Shown here: positions 38,729 to 47,204 of the stretch, piece after piece
Layout of the letters: each line of letters opens with the position of its first letter
Position numbering within the stretch: position 1 is the stretch's first letter
Virus record (IMG/VR): IMGVR_UViG_3300042565_001021
Span: 91,046 to 155,045 of that record
Direction: 5' to 3' (one strand)
Origin: a virus
Length of the DNA stretch: 64,000 bases
Translations under genes and position numbers: made by a program
Notes under the pieces: model-generated
Seen by the model: only the letters and a program-made list of their open reading frames with translations
Told to the model about the DNA's origin: nothing
Databases searched by the model: none

Positions 38729-39410
38729 CTTGCGTAAAGTATTTTTCTAAACGGTCCCACCATATAGTCTCGTATTTGTCCCACTCTGCACCTTCAAGTA
38801 CGAATTCTTGGTACTCGCAGGCTCTACTGCACATTAGAACCACGCCCTGGCGAATGTTAGTGCCAAACATGTGGTTGTGCGCTAATCCGTAAGCCACTAA
38901 TTGTGCAAAATAGTCGTCAATCCACTCTCGTTTCTTGGGCTTATTTGTTTGTTTAAAATCGATAATCGACTCTTGCTGCTTCCACACACCAGCTAAGTCT
39001 GTAGATCCAGCATACAGTCCAGAGTAGAAGAGAGAAAGCTCATTACCCCAACATTCATCTAAATGGACTAGCCCTTTCTGAATGATCTCTTGTGCCATTG
39101 GGTGCGCAATCTGTTGCACTTTGTTTGTACCGGGCAACTTCGGAGTACCGCGACAATAATTTTCTAACATAGAATGCATGACAGTTCCGGTACCGGCGGC
39201 CTCAGTAGTGATGGTTTGAGCTTGTTGGTGGCCTACTCGTTTTCGCCAATTTTGTAATGCGGCCTTAGATTCTTCAGACTTGGTTTTATCGAGCACCGTT
39301 GTAACCGAGGGGACTTTATTTCCGTCTGGTAAGCAATAGTGACGCTTGCCGTCAACTGTTTCTCTTTTTAGTGGTTGGTAGTTAAATTTGGGTGTTTGTT
39401 GTGTAATCAT
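38724..39410 (-). CDS. PD-(D/E)XK exonuclease
   Basis: The nuclease core is visible: G-T-V-M-H for the first acidic or His position, GSTDLAG with the catalytic Asp, IDFKQTNKPKK with D-x-K, and YFAQLVAYGLAHN with the Gln. This layout matches the Cas4/RecB-type exonucleases of T4-like cyanophages (about 229 residues). It probably processes DNA ends during recombination. ATG 39410 lies seven bases below TATAAT, so the message would be leaderless. Confidence 0.85.
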   Translation of the reverse strand: MITQQTPKFNYQPLKRETVDGKRHYCLPDGNKVPSVTTVLDKTKSEESKAALQNWRKRVGHQQAQTITTEAAGTGTVMHSMLENYCRGTPKLPGTNKVQQIAHPMAQEIIQKGLVHLDECWGNELSLFYSGLYAGSTDLAGVWKQQESIIDFKQTNKPKKREWIDDYFAQLVAYGLAHNHMFGTNIRQGVVLMCSRACEYQEFVLEGAEWDKYETIWWDRLEKYFTQA

Positions 39411-39417
39411 ATAGATC

Positions 39418-39447
39418 ATTATACATAATCTATTATGCAAAGAGCAA
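39418..39447 (-). promoter_or_regulatory. Sigma70-type promoter, leaderless start
   Basis: Minus strand TTGCTC (39442-39447), 18 bases, TATAAT (39418-39423). Confidence 0.7.
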
Positions 39448-39452
39448 TACTT

Positions 39453-39857
39453 TTATGCTCGATTATCAGACGCAGAATGTGCCATAGATTTAACGACTTC
39501 GGTTGGGTCTTGCTCGTGTCCGCCGGTTTCTTCTTCGTCGTCTCCAAATTCTTCGTCGTCGAGTTCAGATTCGGACTTAAATTCTACTGTATCGCGGTTA
39601 AAGTTCTTGATCAAAGCTTTTACTGCTTCGTCGTTTTCGTATGCGTCAACTAGCGTTTCGTAAGTGAAGGTATTGTCACCGGCATTTTGAACAAGCTGGA
39701 TTAAGCTGTTAGTGCGCAACTTAGTTGGGACTTCTTTATCGTCACCGCGCTTCTTCAGGTACATTAGCACAGGAAGAAGGTTTGTTGAAAGAGATCCTTC
39801 TCCGGCTAGTTGTTCTTCTGGGCTTACGTCTTCTCGGATGATTTCGTTGATTTTCAA
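39453..39857 (-). CDS. Leader-bearing unknown protein
   Basis: The TTG at 39857, one base after the upstream stop, gives MKINEIIRED, a leader with IRE before D. The remaining 125 residues have an ordered core (NLLPVLMYLKKRGDDKEVPT, TYETLVDAYENDEAVKALIK) and a very acidic tail. The type occurs in T4-like marine phages; function unknown. Confidence 0.65.
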   Translation of the reverse strand: MKINEIIREDVSPEEQLAGEGSLSTNLLPVLMYLKKRGDDKEVPTKLRTNSLIQLVQNAGDNTFTYETLVDAYENDEAVKALIKNFNRDTVEFKSESELDDEEFGDDEEETGGHEQDPTEVVKSMAHSASDNRA

Positions 39858-39858
39858 T

Positions 39859-40317
39859 TTATATCCCGCGATCGCGGCTGGCAGCACGACCAGCCATGCC
39901 ACCTACAGTAGCATCCTTCTCTTTAGCTTGCTTGTTTGGATCTTCATTCTTGACTGACATGTTCTTAAACTTGATTTTCTTGTCGTCAATGCTGTCGATC
40001 ATGCTGCGGATTTCCGGTGACTTCTTGTTGATAGCGATTAGATCAGCTAGATTAACTGGCTTCTTAGCAAGCTCAATTACTTTAGATATAAAAGGTAGGA
40101 TTTCAACTTGTGCGTGGCCTTGACCTTTGTATTCGTCACATACCCGCTTAACAGCATTGATCATCTTCGTGTCAGCGTTAGACGAAAGTTCCATTTCTGG
40201 CTCATTGAAATTGTCTAGACCAGGATCTTCTAAATCTACAGACGGTTCCGGAAAATCGTCATCTGCCCAGTTAATGTCGGCATCTAAACCTTCGACAATA
40301 ATTTCGTTAATCTTCAT
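39859..40317 (-). CDS. Leader-bearing unknown protein
   Basis: It opens MKINEIIVEGLDADINWADD, with IVE before G as predicted cleavage site. The first 45 mature residues are acidic, followed by a helical domain (INAVKRVCDEYKGQGHAQVE). It lies between two head-associated genes. Probably a head-core or internal protein. Confidence 0.65.
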   Translation of the reverse strand: MKINEIIVEGLDADINWADDDFPEPSVDLEDPGLDNFNEPEMELSSNADTKMINAVKRVCDEYKGQGHAQVEILPFISKVIELAKKPVNLADLIAINKKSPEIRSMIDSIDDKKIKFKNMSVKNEDPNKQAKEKDATVGGMAGRAASRDRGI

Positions 40318-40319
40318 GC

Positions 40320-41048
40320 TTAACGTCTTTCTCGCCCTAATTCTTCTGGGCCGCCTGCTGCTGCATCCATTGCATCAAACCCGTCGCCTTCTGCCGGTGG
40401 CTCTTCCATGCCCATATCGTCGCCTGCCATTGGGTCTGCCCCCATCGTCGGGTCTGCTCCCATGCCGCCTGCCATTGGATCAGCTGGCATACCCATTGGA
40501 GCTGCTGCGCCTTCGCCTGTTAGTGCACGAGCTGCGCCATCTAGCTGCTCGCGTGTTTGTCCTAGTGTGCCAGACAACGTTGTTAGGACCTGCCCGACTG
40601 ATGCCTTAAACGCTTCTGCTTGCTCCATACCAATTTGATCACGGATGGAATCGATTAGTGCCGGTAGCTGCTCGTTCTGCATCTTACCAACTTTCTCGAT
40701 CATGTCTTGTGCTGTGTCGACCATGTCTTTAGCAGCAAGAATGGCTTCTGCTTGACCGAGCTCACCTTCTTTAAGCTTACGGCGTTGCTGCTGGCCTTTA
40801 TACGCATCGATCCAGCGTGATAGCCCTTCGTAAACGATAAGCATCTCTAGGTACTGCGGATTCTTCTCGGCAGTATGGATAGCACTTGATTTGCGAATAG
40901 AGTTTACTGTCTCCATAATCTTATTGCGCATAGCTTGTGCTTTTGGCAATGTGATGGAGTCATAATCTAGCTTAAACCCGAATCTCGACTCGGTAACTTT
41001 GTTTAATTTCTTCATCGAAGGCTTGTTTGTCATGTCAGTTAGTTTCAT
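40320..41048 (-). CDS. Prohead core/scaffold-like virion protein
   Basis: The 242-residue protein is helical with MRNKIMETVNSIRKSS, an AKDMVDTAQDMIEKVGKMQNEQLPAL coil and a Gly/Met/Pro/Asp-rich tail (MGADPTMGADPMAGDDMG). I know the VDxxQxMIEKVxxMxNExLPAL pattern from T4-like cyanophages, where it is annotated as a virion or prohead protein. Placement among leader proteins fits a core role. It is acidic overall, like scaffolds. Confidence 0.6.
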   Translation of the reverse strand: MKLTDMTNKPSMKKLNKVTESRFGFKLDYDSITLPKAQAMRNKIMETVNSIRKSSAIHTAEKNPQYLEMLIVYEGLSRWIDAYKGQQQRRKLKEGELGQAEAILAAKDMVDTAQDMIEKVGKMQNEQLPALIDSIRDQIGMEQAEAFKASVGQVLTTLSGTLGQTREQLDGAARALTGEGAAAPMGMPADPMAGGMGADPTMGADPMAGDDMGMEEPPAEGDGFDAMDAAAGGPEELGRERR

Positions 41049-41065
41049 TTTAGAATTCCTAAGTC

Positions 41066-41563
41066 CTATATTATGTATTTAGCCTTAACAAGAATTTTTT
41101 CTAATTCTTGTTTGGCCTTCGTTAACCTATCCTTTGCGTCTGCGTATCTACTACTAAACAAATCGATCTTAAAGCTGTCGTGGCAAAAGTGAGCATTGTC
41201 TAGCTTTACTCTAAATGTTGCTTTTTCTACATCTAACTTCCCTACAAAGCTGTCTAACTCATGTAGCTCTTTTGCTTCGGAGATCCTTAATACATGAACT
41301 AACGCACAATAAACAATGGCACTTCTTTTATCTACAAACTCCAAGTCTCCAACCTTCCAACATACTTGCGAGACTTTTGTTACCTTCTTTGTTCCTACCG
41401 TGTAGTCTCCGTTTGCTAGTTCTACTGCTACTGGGTACCTACTTGTTTGCTGTAATTCAGCTAAAGCTTTTGCTGTCCAGCTTGCTACCCGCTGATAGCC
41501 ATAATCTACTATCGGCGTCGTGTTATCTAATTTTTTTGGAGTATGTGATTTTGCCTTCAACAT
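41066..41563 (-). CDS. Conserved T4-like protein
   Basis: A 165-residue protein with SFVGKLDVEKATFRVKLD and a pattern of FVDKRSAIVYCALVHVLR that I associate with a conserved family next to head genes in marine T4-like phages. The C-terminus is a basic coil (RLTKAKQELEKILVK). Function unknown. It overlaps the upstream gene by 41 bases. Confidence 0.6.
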   Translation of the reverse strand: MLKAKSHTPKKLDNTTPIVDYGYQRVASWTAKALAELQQTSRYPVAVELANGDYTVGTKKVTKVSQVCWKVGDLEFVDKRSAIVYCALVHVLRISEAKELHELDSFVGKLDVEKATFRVKLDNAHFCHDSFKIDLFSSRYADAKDRLTKAKQELEKILVKAKYII

Positions 41564-41735
41564 TCTTTTTCCTGGTTAGTACCTCTTTGGATACAAGTTG
41601 GTTTGCTAAGAGCTGTTCTCTTGGTTCTAGGTCTGACTTTAGTATAGTAGCATCTTCGTTAAACTTACTCAATACTTCGGCTTCCTCGTTGTTTAAGGGC
41701 AAATTCAATCCGGTTAAAAGTTCGACTATTTTCAT
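41523..41735 (-). CDS. Small conserved T4-like protein
   Basis: The 70-residue product MKIVELLTGLNLPLNNEEAE resembles the leader in its first seven residues but lacks the cleavage Glu. The rest (LEPREQLLANQLVSKEVLTR) belongs to a small conserved phage family. The late box lies four bases before the ATG. Confidence 0.6.
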   Translation of the reverse strand: MKIVELLTGLNLPLNNEEAEVLSKFNEDATILKSDLEPREQLLANQLVSKEVLTRKKNVEGKITYSKKIR

Positions 41736-41739
41736 TCAG

Positions 41740-41747
41740 TATTTATG
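41740..41747 (-). promoter_or_regulatory. Late promoter, leaderless start
   Basis: Minus strand CATAAATA, four bases before ATG 41735. Confidence 0.6.
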
Positions 41748-41750
41748 CTG

Positions 41751-42185
41751 CTAGATTGAAAACGGTTCAAAGTATATATTGGTATTTGGACCAGATACTA
41801 TAAAGGTCGGCACCGGTATTGCTACCGTTTCGTCTAGCCCTGTAATAACTGGAACATTAACAAAGTCTGCTTCTAGTGTTCCATATGGTCTGGATGACCC
41901 CTTAAACACATCTTCCTGCTCTGTGCTAAACTTAAATGTCCAAACGCTCTGAACTCCTGCGTAGTTACTTCCGAAACTAGACCCTGTTACATCTAAGCTA
42001 ACAATTTGTGGATCACTAAGCGTTAATAGTTGCGTTCTTAAGGAGAGAACTTGAACTAAGGTCTCAAAATTTCTTTGCTGATTTCTTTCTTTTGTCTGGA
42101 CCGAGGCGACTATGTTTGTTTGGGTAATATCAACTAACGAGTAGCCGATGTTCATTCTTAAAAGTATTGCGTCGGAACTTAACAT
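41751..42185 (-). CDS. Virion-type late protein
   Basis: The 144-residue product (MLSSDAILLRMNIGYSLVDI) has a helical start and a beta-rich end with a Pro-rich stretch (ETVAIPVPTFIVSGPNTN). Late promoter CATAAATA at 42193, seven bases before the ATG. Probably a tail or baseplate component; no closer match. Confidence 0.55.
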   Translation of the reverse strand: MLSSDAILLRMNIGYSLVDITQTNIVASVQTKERNQQRNFETLVQVLSLRTQLLTLSDPQIVSLDVTGSSFGSNYAGVQSVWTFKFSTEQEDVFKGSSRPYGTLEADFVNVPVITGLDETVAIPVPTFIVSGPNTNIYFEPFSI

Positions 42186-42192
42186 TGTGTAC

Positions 42193-42200
42193 TATTTATG
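42193..42200 (-). promoter_or_regulatory. Late promoter
   Basis: Minus strand CATAAATA, seven bases before ATG 42185. Confidence 0.6.
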
Positions 42201-42205
42201 GGCCG

Positions 42206-42234
42206 TAAAAATAGGGACTTAGAAAAGTCCCTAT
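42206..42234 (-). terminator. Intrinsic terminator of the 42254 gene
   Basis: ATAGGGACTT (42211-42220) and AAGTCCCTAT (42225-42234) form a 10-bp stem with a four-base loop; the minus strand continues TTTTTAC. Confidence 0.9.
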
Positions 42235-42253
42235 CTTTAGTTTGTTACTTGGA

Positions 42254-42634
42254 TTAAGCTAGTTTGAATGCTGCTGTAGCTGCTGTAGTAGCGCCTAAGA
42301 CAACACCATTAACAGTTCCAAGACCTTGGATTGCTGTTTGTAGGTCACCGTCTGTCCAACCAGTTGCGTCAACTGCTACGCTTAGAATCAAACCACCTGT
42401 TGCTAAACAATATGCAACTGTAGATGCCTTAACTTGGATTGTACGTAGAATTGCTTCGATTGTTCCACCTGTTCCAAACTGTGCTGTGTTGTCTGCTGCA
42501 AGTGTAACCTTGTAGAATGTTAGACCACGACCGACTACTGAGATTGTTTGATTAATGGAAGCTGCGCCTGTTTCAGCGATATCAACGTTTGATACACCAG
42601 CTGCGGTTCCATGTACACGAGTAACTTCTGCCAT
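42254..42634 (-). CDS. Virion protein, single-gene late transcript
   Basis: A 126-residue Ala/Thr/Gly-rich protein (MAEVTRVHGTAAGVSNVDIA) with beta-rich sequence and an own promoter and terminator, as seen for abundant decoration or coat-associated proteins. It resembles small capsid decoration proteins by composition only. Confidence 0.6.
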   Translation of the reverse strand: MAEVTRVHGTAAGVSNVDIAETGAASINQTISVVGRGLTFYKVTLAADNTAQFGTGGTIEAILRTIQVKASTVAYCLATGGLILSVAVDATGWTDGDLQTAIQGLGTVNGVVLGATTAATAAFKLA

Positions 42635-42651
42635 TTTATTTCTCCTAATTT

Positions 42652-42687
42652 AAAGTACAGCTCAAATGCTGCATACTTTTATTTAGT
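42652..42687 (-). promoter_or_regulatory. Late promoter and hairpin leader
   Basis: Minus strand ACTAAATA (42680-42687). The inverted repeat AAAGTA/TACTTT (42652-42679) contains an inner CAGC/GCTG stem. The outer arm lies between box and start point. Confidence 0.65.
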
Positions 42688-42716
42688 CCAGATTACGAAA
42701 ATCACCGTTTTCGTGG

Positions 42717-44624
42717 TTAGAATTCGTCGGATCCTAACACGGCCGGCCCATACCATTCTGTTACCCTGTGTTTATTCTGTCTGTTAATACGTGTTATCAT
42801 TTCGTTTATTGATTCTTTAACGGCTTTTGGCGTAGCTAAACACACTAAGTCGTCGTGTTGATTAAACACCTCCGATGGTGTTATATTAGGTAATACTTCG
42901 TTACTAATTAGATTATATCCACATACTGTGTATCGACCATGCCTGTATAGTTTTTCCCAAAGCCCTTTACTACCGCCTAGACCACCCTCAGTTAAATTTG
43001 TGTCTGACAAAACTGATAATCCGTCATTCATTATAGCATAGTCATACAAGTAAGTTCCGAATCCTTGCGACTTATACTTTTCTTCAATTTGTACTAATCT
43101 AACCTGCCACAAAGAACTATTATATTTTTCTAATTGTAAAAGACCAACTAACGTATTACGTATCGGAGATTGAGGATCAAATAACCCGTAGTATAGCTCG
43201 TCCCCTTTTGTAATCTTTTTTAACTCTAATCCGTGAACTTCGTGAATAACAGGTGTACCTAGTGGAAAATATGTAGATTTGTATGAGATATCGTTGTCCC
43301 TAATAGGGCTCGTAATTGCTTCCAATGTTAGGTCTTCGTCTTCCTTGTTTCTTTCATAGTCACGAAGCTTATCGAAGTATCCGTTGTTCCTTATTGTCTT
43401 AAAGGCCAGGTTCTCAACGCTAAACTCGCCTTCGCGCTCTAGTCCCGCCCTACGCATTCTGCGGATGTGTTCCCACAGGTCGTCAATTTCTTGTTGGTCA
43501 GTCTCAGAGGCATCACTGATAAGCAAGTCTATCTGCTGCATAATGCCTTCTGCTTTAGCTTGGACGTTGCTGTCGTCATACGTCGGTTTCTCGTATGTTG
43601 GTTTCTTAATCCATTCGTCGTGATACAACGAGTAGATACCGTTTGCTACGAGTTGATTTTCTTTCGCATTGACGTCTTCCGCATAGAGCTCAACGTTGAA
43701 CCCTTTAACTGTGATTTCGTGTCCGGAGTTCCAGAGGGACTTTTTAGCCCGTAGGAAGGGTTCGGTGAGAGGGTTTTCTTCTCCCAGCTTTCGCGCATCA
43801 ACCAATACGTGTAAATCCAGATCGGACTGGCTAGTGTAATTGTATCCGCAATTGCTTCCCGTAATAATGTAATCGACGATTCTGATTTGTTCGACATCAA
43901 TGAACTCCGAAAACTTGTTTGCTATTTTAGCTAGTGCGTCTTTAACGTCTGACTTTAGTTCTTCACCATCCCATAGTGCTGGGTTAAGGGTATCGCTGTA
44001 TGCTAGTTTAGTATCAACAAACTCGCGTATTGGTTGTCGTGTAGGTTCAACGCTCTCTACCTTGTAGGATTGTTTGAACCACAAGTAAATATCAACGTTG
44101 CCTGCTCGCTTATCAAATTCGCGACGTAAGATCTGAGTAAGTTGTACTTTGTTAGAATAAGTAAGATTATCCCAGTTACCGACGTCGCGGCGCAGTTGCC
44201 TAAACAGGGCATTGCTTTGTATGCGCAAGTATTCCTCAAGCTTCCAAAAGAACGTTGCGTCGTCGCTGTTGCTTTTCTGCCTTGACCTAATGTTTTGTAG
44301 ATAGCGATTGATCTGGAACAACGGAATAGACACCCTGTCGTTTACTTTGATATAGTGCTTGAACGTGTCCTGGTTGTTCAGAATTGCTAATAGGTTACCT
44401 AAGTCGGTTCCGGCGTAGTGTGTGTTGTCGTATGTGTTATAGACTAGCGTTTGATCAGCGTACCTAGACATAAGGTCTCTGTCAGATATACGATACACTT
44501 CGATCATCATAAAAATCAGGTAAATGATGCCTGCGATTTCCTCAGCAGACTTACCTTTAACGTTATCCGGGCCAAAGAACATGCGTGCTTCATATAAATA
44601 TTCAATAAAAGGAAGTTTTAACAT
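42717..44624 (-). CDS. Leader-bearing nucleotidyltransferase-GNAT protein
   Basis: The 635-residue protein starts MLKLPFIEYLYEARMFFG, with LYE before A as a cleavage site. Residues 253-277 (YIITGSNCGYNYTSQSDLDL) form the G-S and D-x-D motifs of a pol-beta-type nucleotidyltransferase. Residues 505-560 (RLVQIEEKYKSQGFGTYLYD) form a GNAT domain with Q-G-F-G. The first 220 residues are helical and unassigned. Targets unknown; the leader suggests injection. Confidence 0.7.
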   Translation of the reverse strand: MLKLPFIEYLYEARMFFGPDNVKGKSAEEIAGIIYLIFMMIEVYRISDRDLMSRYADQTLVYNTYDNTHYAGTDLGNLLAILNNQDTFKHYIKVNDRVSIPLFQINRYLQNIRSRQKSNSDDATFFWKLEEYLRIQSNALFRQLRRDVGNWDNLTYSNKVQLTQILRREFDKRAGNVDIYLWFKQSYKVESVEPTRQPIREFVDTKLAYSDTLNPALWDGEELKSDVKDALAKIANKFSEFIDVEQIRIVDYIITGSNCGYNYTSQSDLDLHVLVDARKLGEENPLTEPFLRAKKSLWNSGHEITVKGFNVELYAEDVNAKENQLVANGIYSLYHDEWIKKPTYEKPTYDDSNVQAKAEGIMQQIDLLISDASETDQQEIDDLWEHIRRMRRAGLEREGEFSVENLAFKTIRNNGYFDKLRDYERNKEDEDLTLEAITSPIRDNDISYKSTYFPLGTPVIHEVHGLELKKITKGDELYYGLFDPQSPIRNTLVGLLQLEKYNSSLWQVRLVQIEEKYKSQGFGTYLYDYAIMNDGLSVLSDTNLTEGGLGGSKGLWEKLYRHGRYTVCGYNLISNEVLPNITPSEVFNQHDDLVCLATPKAVKESINEMITRINRQNKHRVTEWYGPAVLGSDEF

Positions 44625-45232
44625 TAGATACCTTTATGCATTGCGATAACATGCTTATTTAATTGTGGCCAGGAAAATTCTTTCCTACAATATAAACAAC
44701 TGCATTTTTCAAATCTACGACCAATATTCGGGTCAACGTATCCTTCTTGTGCGTTTCTTATCTTAATAGTTGCTTTTCGGCGAGCAATGACTTCCTCAGA
44801 TAACGGTTGTCCTTTATTGATTGGTGCTCTGCCAGTTTTAATTCCTTTTCGTCCACTTGGTTTACCCCTAATAGGTGATATCCTTCCTTTTAAGCTGCCG
44901 CCACCTAATCCGTTTTCAACTACTATATTAGCCCAAATCGGGGAGTCAACAATATTTTCTCGAATTGAAAAACTAACTGCAAATTCTTTTAAATCCACCT
45001 TATCATAGAATAAGCAATACCAGAGGGTAATCACATGCTCTGCTCCAAATTCGTTAAGGTGCTTGAGCCATTCGGTGCCCGACCCTAAATATTTTTCAAC
45101 ATTAGTATCGGTCCTATAGGTTTTGCCGAAATATAACTTACCAGTTATTGTATGCTGCTTTATAAATAGATAGGTTGGTCTCAAAGTTTGTTGTTGGCGA
45201 AGCGGGCTCGAATAAATACCTTTGCTGGACAT
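44624..45232 (-). CDS. GIY-YIG homing endonuclease inserted in leader gene
   Basis: ATG 45232 (MSSKGIYSSPLRQQQ) follows GGGAG and a late promoter with the shared leader. The GIY-YIG domain reads YLFIKQHTITGKLYFGKT, like the 22269 enzyme, then NUMOD3-type repeats and a C-terminal zinc finger (CSCLYCRKEF...HVIAMH). The stop overlaps the ATG of the next gene (TAATG). It is the only homing gene on the same strand as its neighbours. Confidence 0.9.
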   Translation of the reverse strand: MSSKGIYSSPLRQQQTLRPTYLFIKQHTITGKLYFGKTYRTDTNVEKYLGSGTEWLKHLNEFGAEHVITLWYCLFYDKVDLKEFAVSFSIRENIVDSPIWANIVVENGLGGGSLKGRISPIRGKPSGRKGIKTGRAPINKGQPLSEEVIARRKATIKIRNAQEGYVDPNIGRRFEKCSCLYCRKEFSWPQLNKHVIAMHKGI

Positions 45233-45370
45233 ACTAATCTCCCTGATTAAATAATTATGTCTAGAGCAAGCAGATGTTGATGCATCGTGGCTTGCACTAA
45301 TCGTATTTATCCAAGGTAGTATCCGTGCCTCTGTTAACTCTTCTTTAATGAACGGTAGCAGAGACATCAA
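45233..45370 (-). pseudogene. N-terminal fragment of a leader gene
   Basis: Upstream of the endonuclease start the frame reads MMSLLPFIKEELTEARILPW, with LTE before A. It resembles the start of the 42717 protein (LKLPFIEYLYEARMFF). After about 28 residues the sequence turns into the endonuclease promoter and leader. I read it as the 5' end of a leader gene cut off by the insertion. Confidence 0.5.
45266..45311 (-). promoter_or_regulatory. Late promoter and structured leader RNA, copy 4
   Basis: Minus strand GATAAATA (45304-45311); outer helix GCAAGC (45290-45295) with GCTTGC (45266-45271); internal loop CAC/T; inner helix GATG (45283-45286) with CATC (45273-45276), six-base loop. The outer helix sequence is unlike all other copies yet fully paired. 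Confidence 0.8.
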
Positions 45371-46506
45371 TGATTTCCGAAGTTAGCTGCGCTAAAGTGT
45401 AAGCGATTGACGAGCTTGATGTAACCGCCTTCATCGAACAATACATATCCCTCGCCTCCACGCTCGCCATTGATATGAGCATAGACGCCGTTGTTGTTAT
45501 TGTCGAGCTGGCCAATGATATCGTGTTTTAAGCTAGTAACTGCGTCAAATACGTTAAAGATAGCCTTCAGTCCTGCTGGGTTTGCTTTAATGTACTCTTG
45601 AACCTTGGCAACCATTGGTTTAGACAGCTTAGGATTTTGTTGGACCCAGGTTCCAAACTTTGATGCCAGGTTATCCAGGTCGCGGATCTTAGTTTGCTGG
45701 TTAACAAATGTATAAAGCATATCAGGTAACCCAGACATCTTGTTAGCTTGAAGCGTTTCTGTGTTTAAGAACCCGTCAATTGCCTTGGCGTTCTTCCTGA
45801 CATAATCAGTTGTCTCTTTAAACTTACGCTTGTCCATCTGTACATCGCCTTGTACCTTAATCTCCGGGCCTAATACGCAGAGCTGGCTGTTAATGTTAAG
45901 TCCTGCTGTTGTTTTTAGCGGCTCAGGCACCTTATCTTCTGTTGTTTTACAGTAGCCGTGCACTGCGAAGCCAGCTTGCCCTTGTCCAACACGATGACCA
46001 AGCTCTGTTGTCTTATCGATCTCGTATTTTGTAGTACCTTCGCCAAACACAAACGACTTACCGTTGTCCTGTAAGTTACCAGGCCACCACATTACGTCGC
46101 CTTTGACAAATCCTTTGTAACCCGGCGGAAACGCTGATTCCATAATTGGCCACAATGCTGCTATCTTGCTTAGGAATTCTTCGTTTCCGCCCTTGCTGCG
46201 CTTCTGGGCCAAGAAGTCTTTCACAGAAGTGTACAGCCCGTTGTATCCTTTAGCTGTCCATCCTGCCATATCTGTCATAATAAACGTACCACTAACGTCG
46301 CGGCCTGCGAACAAAGCAACTTGTCCATCCCACTTAATAGTAAGGGCAGTATCTCTTGTTTTAGGCAGATGCTTGAAGCTGTTAATCACACGTAATGCTC
46401 CAGCACTACCTTCGTAGAAGATGATGTCTTCAGCGTGGGCCATTCCTACTTCGTTTAGTTTGAAGGTAGGCTTCCTGTTTTCTACAATAATTTCACTTAT
46501 TTTCAT
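45367..46506 (-). CDS. Leader-bearing RNA/DNA ligase-like protein
   Basis: It opens MKISEIIVENRKP (IVE before N). K58 in TIKWDGQVALFAGRD fits motif I (K-x-D-G) of covalent nucleotidyltransferases; EGYVLFDEGGYIKLVNR near the C-terminus fits motifs IV and V. Between them are GYKGFVKGDVMWWPG and a helical insert. At 379 residues it is the size of small ligases. It may seal nicks or modify RNA in the infected cell; the substrate is not evident. Confidence 0.65.
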   Translation of the reverse strand: MKISEIIVENRKPTFKLNEVGMAHAEDIIFYEGSAGALRVINSFKHLPKTRDTALTIKWDGQVALFAGRDVSGTFIMTDMAGWTAKGYNGLYTSVKDFLAQKRSKGGNEEFLSKIAALWPIMESAFPPGYKGFVKGDVMWWPGNLQDNGKSFVFGEGTTKYEIDKTTELGHRVGQGQAGFAVHGYCKTTEDKVPEPLKTTAGLNINSQLCVLGPEIKVQGDVQMDKRKFKETTDYVRKNAKAIDGFLNTETLQANKMSGLPDMLYTFVNQQTKIRDLDNLASKFGTWVQQNPKLSKPMVAKVQEYIKANPAGLKAIFNVFDAVTSLKHDIIGQLDNNNNGVYAHINGERGGEGYVLFDEGGYIKLVNRLHFSAANFGNH

Positions 46507-47188
46507 TATAAGAAATTTCCGTCATGTAAGCACTAACATCATCGTAATACCCAGGCCTGTCGTCGTCATCGTCTACGTTAGACTTAACTAAGTAGTATCC
46601 GTCGGGCGCATGTATCATTACTTCGTTCTTGCTTTTAATTGCTTCTTGTAACCCATCAGTTCTGTATCCGCTATCTTCAAGAACAGCTATTACGTCTTCA
46701 GCATAGGCTTCTTTGTTAAATTCCTGAGTAGGAAAACTGTTGGGGTATAGAGGATCGGCAACTGTCATATAATAGTAGGACATCTCAAGATGTCCTACTT
46801 TGCTATATGTTAAATCAGATACGTCTGGTGACCAGCATATCGTAAATTCTCCGATCGGAAACAATATGTGGGCAGCACCGTACTCTGTAGATTGAATCGC
46901 ATCGTTGCAAGCAAATGTAGCATTTGACCTAAATCGGATTCCAAACTTCTTTAAGAAATAGTCGTCGCATATCTGATGTAACTCAAGAGGAGTATCTAAC
47001 GGCGTACGGTTAACTGGCAACGGTTGAAACGAAAAATTCGGTAGTCTTTTACGAACTCCGCGATATAACTTATTATAGGAAGGATCCCCAAGCTGAGACA
47101 GATACGGATTACAATCGGTTAAGATTTTAATCGCAGCATCTTTAGCTTTTACTCCAACTGCTTCGAGGATAATTTCGGCTACTTTCAT
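46493..47188 (-). CDS. Leader-bearing ADP-ribosyltransferase-like paralogue
   Basis: ATG 47188 gives MKVAEIILEAVGVKAKDAAI (ILE before A). It shares with 2235 and 47205: LYRGVRKR (41-48), VNRTPLDTPLELHQ (59-72), GIRFRSNATFAC (83-94), then FPIGEFTICWSPDVSDLT and S-K-N-E-V-M-I-H. Arg43 of YRG and the late Glu fit the R-S-E layout. GATAAATA lies seven bases before the ATG. Confidence 0.65.
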   Translation of the reverse strand: MKVAEIILEAVGVKAKDAAIKILTDCNPYLSQLGDPSYNKLYRGVRKRLPNFSFQPLPVNRTPLDTPLELHQICDDYFLKKFGIRFRSNATFACNDAIQSTEYGAAHILFPIGEFTICWSPDVSDLTYSKVGHLEMSYYYMTVADPLYPNSFPTQEFNKEAYAEDVIAVLEDSGYRTDGLQEAIKSKNEVMIHAPDGYYLVKSNVDDDDDRPGYYDDVSAYMTEISYNENK

Positions 47189-47195
47189 GGTATCG

Positions 47196-47203
47196 TATTT
47201 ATC
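47196..47203 (-). promoter_or_regulatory. Late promoter
   Basis: Minus strand GATAAATA, seven bases before ATG 47188, with no ribosome binding site. Confidence 0.6.
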
Positions 47204-47204
47204 C

